Assembly (NCBI GenBank): GCA_041675185.1
Contig: JBAYUH010000015.1
Location: 1 to 25,890 of the forward strand
Reading direction: 5' to 3'
Length of the DNA stretch: 25,890 nucleotides
From: UBA1557 sp041675185
GTDB lineage: Bacteria; Patescibacteriota; Patescibacteriia; Magasanikbacterales; UBA922
A program made the translations under genes and the position numbers. Each line of letters opens with the position of its first letter. Position 1 is the first letter of the stretch. Positions 20,291 through 25,890 of this stretch are shown here, piece after piece. The notes beneath the pieces were generated by a model. The model saw nothing but the letters and a program-made list of their open reading frames with translations. It did no database searches and was not told the origin of the DNA.

Positions 20291-20318
20291 TTGAATTTTG
20301 TTAAAATTCAATTATATT
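20291..20318 (+). promoter_or_regulatory. Promoter of the dTTP-synthesis cluster
   Basis: TTGAAT (20291-20296), 16-nt spacer, TATATT (20313-20318). Predicted start is about 9 nt before the ATG at 20334, so the mRNA is nearly leaderless. Confidence 0.55.
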
Positions 20319-20333
20319 TTTTAACTTTTTATT

Positions 20334-20813
20334 ATGTCTACAGAACCACGTCATGATTTTATTTCTTGGGATGAATGTTTCATGCGTATAGCACATGTGA
20401 TGGCTTTGCGCTCCAAAGATCCTTCCACACAGGTAGGGGCTGTAATAGCTGATAGAGAAAATGTTGTAATTGGTCTTGGTTATAATGGTTTTCCTAGAGG
20501 TATTGATAGTGATAAATTGCCTTGGGATAGAGAAGGTACGAAAATGTCAGATACTAAATATGCTTATGTTTGTCATGCTGAAGAAAATGCTATTTATAAT
20601 TCTAGTAAACAACCAAAAAATTGCAAATTGTATTGTTCACTTTTTCCTTGCAATGAATGTGCCAAAGCAATTGTCCAAAATGGTATAACAGAAATTATTT
20701 TTGAAAGTGACAAATATCATGATGATGATATTTTTCTAGCATCACGTAGAATTTTTGATGCAGCTGGAGTGGTTTGTCGTCAATTTATTTCTGAAGAAAC
20801 AAAAAATAAATAA
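20334..20813 (+). CDS. dCMP deaminase (ComEB-like)
   Basis: 159 residues of the zinc deaminase fold. The catalytic HAE motif is His81-Ala-Glu83 (CHAEENAIYNS), and zinc cysteines are Cys106 and Cys109 in PCNECAKAI. The N-terminal MRIAHVMALRSKDPSTQVGA and IGLGYNGFPRG are typical of dCMP deaminases, which convert dCMP to dUMP. The N-terminal extension is short, with no sign of the ComE regulatory part. It is the first gene of the dTTP-synthesis cluster and is followed after 8 nt by a P-loop kinase. It supplies substrate for ThyA encoded 1 kb downstream. No SD. Confidence 0.92.
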   Translation: MSTEPRHDFISWDECFMRIAHVMALRSKDPSTQVGAVIADRENVVIGLGYNGFPRGIDSDKLPWDREGTKMSDTKYAYVCHAEENAIYNSSKQPKNCKLYCSLFPCNECAKAIVQNGITEIIFESDKYHDDDIFLASRRIFDAAGVVCRQFISEETKNK

Positions 20814-20821
20814 CAAAAAAT

Positions 20822-21382
20822 ATGTCAAAAATAATTTTGGGTTTTGTGGGTGATCTCGCTGCTGGCAAAGGAACTGTAGCAAAATATTTACAAGAAAAAT
20901 ATCATTGTAATACTTACAGATTTTCTACTATGCTTCGTGATATTCTAAATAGAATTTATGTTGAAAATTCTAGAGAAAATTTGCAACTTATTTCCAAAGT
21001 CATACGTGAAAATTTTGGGCAAGATGTGATGAGTGCAGTCATTGCCAAAGATGTTGAAAATGATCAAAATGAATTGGTGGTAGTGGATGGTATTAGAAGA
21101 CCAACTGATATTACTTATTTGCAAAATTTGAAAGGTTTTCATCTTATTTATGTTACCGCTGATGTAAAAATTCGTTTTGAAAGATTGGTAACACGTCAAG
21201 AAAATCCTGATGAGAAAAACAAAACTTTTGAACAATTTTTGCAAGATGAAAAAGCTGAAGCAGATATGTTGATTAAAGAGTTGGGAAGTAAAGCAGAAAA
21301 AACAATAAATAACGATAGTACTCTTGAAAAATTATATAACAAAATAGAAAATATTTTAAAAGATTATGGATATAAAAATTAA
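20822..21382 (+). CDS. P-loop (deoxy)nucleoside-monophosphate kinase-like protein
   Basis: 186 residues with a Walker A GDLAAGKGT at 10-18, the AGKGT form of adenylate/dNMP/dephospho-CoA kinase relatives. VVVDGIRRPTDI (about 80-91) resembles the Walker B/substrate region, and RFERLVTRQENPDE (about 118-131) is a lid with arginines. The exact substrate is not evident. Context (between dCMP deaminase and dUTPase, overlapping the latter by 17 nt) suggests a deoxynucleotide kinase, but a distinct tmk is encoded downstream. Overlap with dut implies translational coupling. Confidence 0.7.
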   Translation: MSKIILGFVGDLAAGKGTVAKYLQEKYHCNTYRFSTMLRDILNRIYVENSRENLQLISKVIRENFGQDVMSAVIAKDVENDQNELVVVDGIRRPTDITYLQNLKGFHLIYVTADVKIRFERLVTRQENPDEKNKTFEQFLQDEKAEADMLIKELGSKAEKTINNDSTLEKLYNKIENILKDYGYKN

Positions 21383-21800
21383 ACTTATTGACAAAAGTTT
21401 ACCATTGCCAGAATACAAAACTTCTGGTTCTATTGCTTTTGATCTTTACTCTCGTGAAGAAATGAAAATTGCACCAAAAACTCTAGCACTCTTGCCAAGT
21501 AACTTTATTATACAAACTCCAGAAAGTCATGGACTTATTTTGTCAGCACGCTCTAGTTTAGCTAAGAAAAAAGGTCTTATGCTTGCCAATGGTGTTGGTA
21601 CAATTGATAGAGATTATTGTGGTGAAAATGATGAGATACTTATTTCAGTTTATAATTTTACTGATGTTGAAGTTGTAGTTGAAAAAGGCGAACGTGTTGC
21701 TCAAGGAATGTTTGTGCGTATTGATCAAGGGAATTTTGTAGAAGTAGAAAAAATGGCAGAAGTTGATAGAGGCGGGTTTGGGAGTACAGGTTCATTTTAA
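21366..21800 (+). CDS. dut: dUTPase (trimeric type)
   Basis: 144 residues with all five dUTPase motifs in order: GSIAFDLYS (motif 1), ARSSLAKKKGLMLANGVGTI with DRDYCGE (motifs 2 and 3), RVAQGMF (motif 4) and a C-terminal RGGFGSTG (motif 5). It hydrolyses dUTP to dUMP plus PPi, keeping uracil out of DNA and feeding ThyA. The PPi released could be used by the HppA enzyme in this window. The ATG at 21366 lies inside the end of the kinase gene. Motif 3 has NGVGTIDRDY, where bacterial enzymes often have N.vGvIDsdY. Confidence 0.95.
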   Translation: MDIKIKLIDKSLPLPEYKTSGSIAFDLYSREEMKIAPKTLALLPSNFIIQTPESHGLILSARSSLAKKKGLMLANGVGTIDRDYCGENDEILISVYNFTDVEVVVEKGERVAQGMFVRIDQGNFVEVEKMAEVDRGGFGSTGSF

Positions 21801-21873
21801 AACACTGATTTCACAGATTATAAATAGATTGCACAGATTACTACACCGTATTAAAACACTGATTTTACAGATA
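21797..21873. repeat. Degenerate AACACTGATTT(C/T)ACAGAT word array
   Basis: Two near-identical copies of TTAAAACACTGATTTCACAG-type sequence (one C/T difference) start at 21797 and 21851. Between them ATAGATTGCACAGATTA adds another degenerate copy. It is related to the arrays at 1737 and 3502, and lies between dut and thyA. Confidence 0.65.
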
Positions 21874-21886
21874 TTTAAAAAAATTT

Positions 21887-22759
21887 ATGAAGGCTTATTT
21901 AGACATTGTCAAAAAAATATTGGATGAAGGTTCAGAAAAAACAGACAGGACAGGTACAGGAACAATTTCAGTTCCTGGTGTAATTTTTGAACATGAAATG
22001 AGTTTTGGTTTTCCTTTGCTTACTACAAAAAAAATGCCTTTCAAGATTATTGCTACTGAACTTGAATTTTTTATCAAAGGTATTACAGATAAACAATGGT
22101 TGATTGATAGAAATTGTCATATTTGGGACGAATGGGCTAATCCTGAAAAAGCTCCTTATGGTCATGACGCTGTAAGTAAAAAAAGAATGGCTGATGAAAG
22201 AGATCTTGGTCCTGTTTATGGTTTTCAGTGGCGACATTTTGGTGCTTCTTATGATAATTATAATAGTGATTATACTGGACAAGGTTTTGATCAGTTGCAA
22301 TATGTGGTAGATAAATTGAAAAACAAACCAGATGATAGAAGAATGTTGGTAAGTGCTTGGAATCCTAGCGTGGCTGATAAAATGGCTTTACCTCCTTGCC
22401 ATTATGCTTTTCAAGTAACAGTAACTGACAACAAAGTAAATCTGATGTGGAATCAACGATCTGTGGATACTATGCTTGGATTGCCTTTTAATATTGCTAG
22501 CTACGCAATTCTTTTACACTTATTAGCCAAAGAATCTGGACTTGGTGAAGGAAAGCTTGTTGGTTTTCTTGGTGATACACATATTTACAAAAATCATATA
22601 GATGGTGCCAAAGAACAGTTAAGTCGTGATACATACAAATACACTTTGCCAAAATTAGAAACAGAAAATTTTACATCTATTTTTGATTGGAAAGCTGAAG
22701 ATACAAAAGTCATAGGTTATGAAAGTTTTGATAGAATCAAATTTGATATAGCTGTTTAA
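21887..22759 (+). CDS. thyA: Thymidylate synthase
   Basis: 290 residues. The conserved N-terminal DRTGTGTISVPG (about 20-31), FPLLTTKKMPFKII (folate/phosphate region), YGFQWRHFGA (111-120) and catalytic Cys171 in ALPPCHYAFQ are intact. QRSVDTMLGLPFNIASYA and LGDTHIYKNHID complete the site. ThyA methylates dUMP to dTMP using methylene-tetrahydrofolate, oxidising it to dihydrofolate. It needs the DHFR encoded next, 20 nt downstream. The repeat array lies upstream. Confidence 0.97.
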   Translation: MKAYLDIVKKILDEGSEKTDRTGTGTISVPGVIFEHEMSFGFPLLTTKKMPFKIIATELEFFIKGITDKQWLIDRNCHIWDEWANPEKAPYGHDAVSKKRMADERDLGPVYGFQWRHFGASYDNYNSDYTGQGFDQLQYVVDKLKNKPDDRRMLVSAWNPSVADKMALPPCHYAFQVTVTDNKVNLMWNQRSVDTMLGLPFNIASYAILLHLLAKESGLGEGKLVGFLGDTHIYKNHIDGAKEQLSRDTYKYTLPKLETENFTSIFDWKAEDTKVIGYESFDRIKFDIAV

Positions 22760-22779
22760 TTTGTTAAAAAAAATAATTT

Positions 22780-23250
22780 ATGCTCTCACTTATTGCCGCA
22801 GTTTCTTCAAACAACTGTATTGGAAAAAACAATGCTTTGCCTTGGGATATTCCAGAAGATCTGAAACATTTCAAAGATATTACTGACGGGCATGCTGTGC
22901 TTATGGGCCAAAATACTTGGGAATCAATTCCAGAAAAATTTCGTCCTTTGCCAAATAGGAAAAATATTGTTCTTACAAAAGAAAAAGATTATAAAGTTCC
23001 AGGCAATGTAGATGTTTACAATTCTATTGATGAAGCTCTAGAAAAATATAAAAATAAAGATTTGTTTGTAATTGGTGGAGCAAGTATTTATGCACAAACA
23101 ATTAATAAAGTTGATCAATTGTTTATTACCGAAGTTCATCAATTTGTAGATGGTGATACTTTTTTTCCAGAGATTGACAAAAATGTTTGGAAAGAAGTGA
23201 GTAGAGAAAAACATGAAGGTTTTGATTTTGTTAATTATAGTAAACAGTAA
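22780..23250 (+). CDS. folA: Dihydrofolate reductase
   Basis: 156 residues. LIAAVSSNNCIGKNNALPWD (4-23) and PEDLKHFKDIT carry the folate site, with the conserved acid at Glu26 in place of Asp. MGQNTWESIP, NRKNIVLTKE and VIGGASIYAQ (NADPH-binding) are standard. DHFR regenerates tetrahydrofolate after ThyA. It is adjacent to thyA, as in many genomes. The last codons NYSKQ plus the stop (TATAGTAAACAGTAA) coincide with the start of the AGTAAACAG array, so the array appears to have grown against or into the gene's 3' end. Confidence 0.96.
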   Translation: MLSLIAAVSSNNCIGKNNALPWDIPEDLKHFKDITDGHAVLMGQNTWESIPEKFRPLPNRKNIVLTKEKDYKVPGNVDVYNSIDEALEKYKNKDLFVIGGASIYAQTINKVDQLFITEVHQFVDGDTFFPEIDKNVWKEVSREKHEGFDFVNYSKQ

Positions 23251-23347
23251 ATAGTGAATAGTAAATAGTAAATAGACAATAGTAATTAGTAATTAGTAAA
23301 CAGCCCGCCCCGCTCTGCAGGGCAGGGCCGGGGATAATAGTAAATAG
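23236..23347. repeat. AGTAAATAG/AGTAAACAG word array with the 33-bp GC-rich repeat (copy 2, inverted)
   Basis: From the 3' end of folA, about eight variants of AGTAAAYAG/AGTAATTAG follow one another to 23302. Then comes the 33-bp GC-rich palindrome-like block at 23302-23334 (exact reverse complement of 12958-12990), then ATAGTAAATAG. In both copies the block is flanked by the same word on each side. Confidence 0.85.
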
Positions 23348-23380
23348 TTTTGGAGTTTACAATAACAAATTTATTATCAG

Positions 23381-23414
23381 TCGACTTTAAGGACATTAAA
23401 GACTTTCGACTTTA
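23381..23414. repeat. GACTTT word array
   Basis: GTCGACTTTAAGGAC, ATTAAAGAC and TTTCGACTTTATAAAC lie just upstream of tmk. They are the complement of the AAAGTC array at 6001-6056. Confidence 0.45.
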
Positions 23415-23426
23415 TAAACTAACAAT

Positions 23427-24014
23427 ATGTCAAAAGGTTTATTCATTGTTTTACATGGTATAAACAATTTGGGTAAGACAACTCAAGCAAAACTTTTGGT
23501 AGAAAAATTAAAAGCAGAGGGACATAGCGCAGAATACATGAAATATCCTGTCTATGATTTGGAACCATCGGGGAAAATTCTCAATAATTATTTGCGTGAA
23601 GGAAATAAATATAATTTGTCTCCAAGAGAAATTCAGACAATTTATGCACTCAATCGTACCCAATATGAACCAGTTTTGAAATCAAAATTAGAAAGTGGAA
23701 TAAATATTATAGCCGAAGATTATACTGGTACAGGAATTTGTTGGGGAATTGGTGCTGGTGTTGGTGAAGAATATTTGAAATTGATCAATTCACATTTGTT
23801 GAGAGAAGATTTGGATTTTCTTTTTGATGGCACAAGGTTTACTGAAAGTACAGAAAAAAATCATAAACATGAAACAGACGAAGATCTTCTAGAAAAAGTT
23901 CGCCAAGCACATTTGAAGATTGGTGAAGAATTTGGTTGGAAAAAAATAAATGCTAATTTAACAATTCCTCAAATTCATGATATACTTTGGGAAGAAATAA
24001 AAAAATTAATTTAG
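23427..24014 (+). CDS. tmk: Thymidylate kinase-like P-loop kinase
   Basis: 195 residues with a Walker A variant GINNLGKTT (11-19), where Tmk usually has GxdGxGKsT. The Tmk pattern continues with AKLLVEKLKAEGHSAEYMKYP, a ALNRTQYEP nucleotide-site helix, and IIAEDYTGTGICWG, where bacterial Tmk has DRY (here the Asp-Arg is Glu-Asp). LDFLFDGTRFTES resembles the lid. It should convert dTMP to dTDP. Context after thyA and folA agrees. It is divergent enough that another deoxynucleotide specificity is possible. The 176-nt upstream spacer is filled with two repeat arrays; it starts ATG without an SD. Confidence 0.8.
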   Translation: MSKGLFIVLHGINNLGKTTQAKLLVEKLKAEGHSAEYMKYPVYDLEPSGKILNNYLREGNKYNLSPREIQTIYALNRTQYEPVLKSKLESGINIIAEDYTGTGICWGIGAGVGEEYLKLINSHLLREDLDFLFDGTRFTESTEKNHKHETDEDLLEKVRQAHLKIGEEFGWKKINANLTIPQIHDILWEEIKKLI

Positions 24015-24023
24015 CATAAATTT

Positions 24024-24815
24024 ATGTTACCTACTATTAGCAATTTTCTTTTGAAAATTTTCAAAGCATACATTGGTACTTTGAAAAATTTTGTACCTTA
24101 TATTTTAATATTTTTTTTGTTATTTGCATTTGTATTTTTTGCACAGTTTTCTTCTATACTTTTTTTTACACTAATACCTGGGACTTTCACTAGAACTATA
24201 ATTTATTTGTTTGGTTTGACTGTAGTTTCTTTTTCTAGTTTTATGATGTCTGTAGCTCTTATTAGAGTAATAGGTGTTCATTATACTTTGCAAACAGTAC
24301 CAAAATTTTTTGATAATTTGAAAAGCTCTTTTCTTTTGACTATCAAAAATATTTTAGCTTTGGTATTGTTGGGTATTCCAGCTATACTAGTATATGTTGT
24401 ATATTTTGCTAGTCTTATGGGCTATATGTCTATAAAATTGATGTTGTTATCATATTTTATTGTAATTTTTATTGGAATATTATTTGTATTTTGGTTATCT
24501 TTTGTAATAGTAGCCATTGCTTTGGAAAAACAAAAAGGCTTTGAAGCCTTTAGAAGTAGTATTGCTATTGTGAGAGGTAGAGTTTGGCAGGTATTTTTGA
24601 GACTACTTATTCCGACACTTTTGTTTTATGTTTTATTCCTTATTTACAATGAAATTTTCTTCAAATTGTTTGGGTTTGGTATTTTGTATACTATATTAGT
24701 GCTACTTTTTGCTTTGTTAGCTATACCTTTGGGAGCTGTAGTACCAACTGTGTTGTATTTAGAATTAAAACAACCTGCTGTTGGAGATTTTGAGTTAAAA
24801 AACAGAAAAGTTTAG
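24024..24815 (+). CDS. Polytopic membrane protein of unknown function (six helices)
   Basis: 263 residues, about six hydrophobic segments, with a short basic C-terminus. LEKQKGFEAFRSSIAIVRGRVWQVFLRLL-type text (here EKQKGFEAFRSS, about 175-186, then IAIVRGRVWQVFLRLL) resembles the recurring motif of DUF975/GDPD-like membrane-domain proteins (eg.gf.eAfr.S..lvrg..w.vf.r). I cannot assign a function. It starts 9 nt after tmk, so it could be co-transcribed, and ends before a strong terminator. No SD. Confidence 0.7.
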   Translation: MLPTISNFLLKIFKAYIGTLKNFVPYILIFFLLFAFVFFAQFSSILFFTLIPGTFTRTIIYLFGLTVVSFSSFMMSVALIRVIGVHYTLQTVPKFFDNLKSSFLLTIKNILALVLLGIPAILVYVVYFASLMGYMSIKLMLLSYFIVIFIGILFVFWLSFVIVAIALEKQKGFEAFRSSIAIVRGRVWQVFLRLLIPTLLFYVLFLIYNEIFFKLFGFGILYTILVLLFALLAIPLGAVVPTVLYLELKQPAVGDFELKNRKV

Positions 24816-24835
24816 ATTTAACAAACAATAATATA

Positions 24836-24862
24836 AAAAGCAAGGCAAACCTTGCTTTTTTG
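24836..24862 (+). terminator. Terminator after the membrane protein gene
   Basis: AAGCAAGG (24838-24845) pairs with CCTTGCTT (24850-24857) around CAAA, followed by a T run. Confidence 0.9.
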
Positions 24863-24922
24863 TTTAGAAAATGATACAAGATATGTTAGTCATCTTCAAC
24901 AATATAAACATAGAGGTATACC

Positions 24923-25672
24923 GTGGAAACTCAGGTCAAGACAAATCCGCAAGTTGGACGTGCATTATTTCATACTTCTGGGGGGATTTTTGCTATCATC
25001 TTTGGTATGGTTCTTCCTATCTATGATGATGAAAAAGTCACACTAGCATTTATCGTTGGTGGAAGTATAGTTGCTCTTGACATTTTGTTCCGTCTCCCTA
25101 TCTACCACTTTTTCGTGAGGAGTTGGAAAGATACTGGTCAACCGCTCTTTCAAGTGACTTGGGTCAGATCCATCTTCCTTTTTCTGGAAAAGTGGCTTCT
25201 TATATACCCAAACATAATACGAGAAAGTGAACGAGGGAAGCCTTCTAGTTCAATTCACTTTATGGTTGGTGCATTGATTCCACTTCTTATTGGGATTCCA
25301 CTTTGGGCGGTGGTGCCGTCAGTAGTCATCTTTTCCTTTGGTGATCCTGCTGCACGTCTCATAGGAATGGGGTGGGGTAAAAGGAAAGTGTGGAAAGGTG
25401 GTACCAAGACGTGGATGGGGTTTGTTGGGTACTGCTACATAGGTGCAACAGCAGGGGTGATTACTATCATTCTCAATGAGTGGTTTCCACTCTATCCTGC
25501 GACTCAGACCATACTGACTAGTGTGTTGGCCGTTGGGGCGGCAACCTGTGTTGGTGCGTACTTCGAGGCCATGTGTGAAAGAGATGGATCACTCGTGGCT
25601 GAATTGATTGATGACAATCTACTTGCTCCGCTTGTCGGTTCAGTGGTGTTTTACACCGTTGCAACTGGCTGA
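24923..25672 (+). CDS. CDP-diglyceride synthase / dolichol kinase-like membrane protein
   Basis: 249 residues from a GTG start with a GAGGTA element (24913-24918) as SD. It has about six to seven membrane helices. The N-terminal pattern VGRALFHTSGGIFAI (R..fH.sgG) and the central SFGDPAARLIGMGWGKRKVW then KGGTKTWMG (138-166) match the CTP-transferase superfamily (S-GD--A---G---G, gKTweG). Such enzymes use CTP to phosphorylate dolichol or phytol, or to make CDP-diacylglycerol. GC is about 46% in the parts counted, against about 30% for neighbours, and the stop is TGA. Together with the SD this suggests transfer. It is isolated between terminators and could serve lipid or isoprenoid phosphate recycling. 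Confidence 0.8.
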   Translation: METQVKTNPQVGRALFHTSGGIFAIIFGMVLPIYDDEKVTLAFIVGGSIVALDILFRLPIYHFFVRSWKDTGQPLFQVTWVRSIFLFLEKWLLIYPNIIRESERGKPSSSIHFMVGALIPLLIGIPLWAVVPSVVIFSFGDPAARLIGMGWGKRKVWKGGTKTWMGFVGYCYIGATAGVITIILNEWFPLYPATQTILTSVLAVGAATCVGAYFEAMCERDGSLVAELIDDNLLAPLVGSVVFYTVATG

Positions 25673-25689
25673 AGAGCTTGAGATTACAA

Positions 25690-25727
25690 ACCGGACGTTA
25701 CCCTTTGGAACGTCCGTTTGCTTTTTA
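25690..25727 (+). terminator. Terminator after the CTP-transferase-like gene
   Basis: CGGACGTT (25692-25699) pairs with AACGTCCG (25709-25716) over a 9-nt loop, followed by a T-rich tail. Confidence 0.85.
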
Positions 25728-25837
25728 GTAGTATAAAAATTATTATCTACTAATAAACATGAATAAATTTAGGTCTTTTCTTTTGTCTAATCTCGTGTTA
25801 CAATTATTATACTTATCTAGTTTAGTAATTATTTTTT

Positions 25838-25890
25838 ATGAAACAATACGTTCCAATTATTGGTATGGAAGTGCATATTGAATTGAAAAC
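25838..25890 (+). CDS. gatB: Asp/Glu-tRNA amidotransferase subunit B, 5' end (runs off the window)
   Basis: The frame from ATG 25838 reads MKQYVPIIGMEVHIELK, the GatB N-terminus (y..viGlEvHveL.T). GatB is the amidotransferase subunit of GatCAB, which makes Gln-tRNA(Gln) and Asn-tRNA(Asn) from misacylated precursors. A possible promoter is TTGTCT (25783-25788) with TATACT (25808-25813), spacer 19. No SD. Only 17 codons are visible. Confidence 0.88.
   Translation, partial: MKQYVPIIGMEVHIELK

Overview
The window looks like the origin-proximal part of a chromosome from a low-GC member of the Candidate Phyla Radiation (Patescibacteria), probably Parcubacteria-like; the lineage is inferred from gene content and style, not from a marker tree. 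It is AT-rich (roughly 30% GC by eye). Genes are compact, almost no native gene has a Shine-Dalgarno sequence, and several sit directly behind a TATAAT box. The standard genetic code applies, although TGA stops are rare.

Layout. 1-2.0 kb: 5' part of dnaA (minus), a putative oriC with two DnaA-box-like words, then rpmH, rnpA, yidD and a DUF167 gene; yidC is not next to yidD. 2.1-6.3 kb: trigger factor with a His-rich tail, a small SD-led ORF, a K+-independent-type membrane pyrophosphatase, and a DUF2268-like gene remnant. 6.4-10.5 kb: polA, holA, and convergent rpsT with a candidate leader structure. 10.6-13.3 kb (minus): EamA-type transporter, alpha/beta hydrolase, rmuC, a CBU_0592-type membrane protein and a 25-residue membrane microprotein. 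13.4-14.7 kb: tRNA-Arg, a strongly structured candidate non-coding RNA with its own promoter and terminator, two parS sites (one a perfect 16-bp palindrome), and a tyrosine recombinase with an altered active site. 15.0-17.4 kb: alpha/beta hydrolase, msrB, msrA, and a tspO with an in-frame TGA at a Trp position. 17.4-20.3 kb: tRNA-Ala, transaldolase, a GC-rich gene of unknown function, tRNA-Gly/fMet/Gly, and a second candidate non-coding RNA. 20.3-24.0 kb: a dTTP-synthesis cluster (dCMP deaminase, P-loop kinase, dUTPase, ThyA, DHFR, Tmk). 24.0-25.9 kb: a polytopic membrane protein, a GC-richer CDP-diglyceride synthase/dolichol-kinase-like gene and the start of gatB.

How the parts fit. oriC, dnaA, parS, polA and holA make this a replication and segregation neighbourhood. 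The dCMP deaminase and dUTPase supply dUMP, ThyA with DHFR makes dTMP, and Tmk phosphorylates it. MsrA/MsrB and TspO suggest an oxidative-stress group.

Three themes recur. First, three genes (3716, 18758, 24923) are GC-richer than their surroundings and are the only ones with clear SD sequences, which suggests acquired cassettes. Second, intergenic spacers hold degenerate short-word repeat arrays of at least six families, one embedding an exact 33-bp GC-rich inverted-repeat pair 10.3 kb apart. Third, there are two unassigned structured RNAs.
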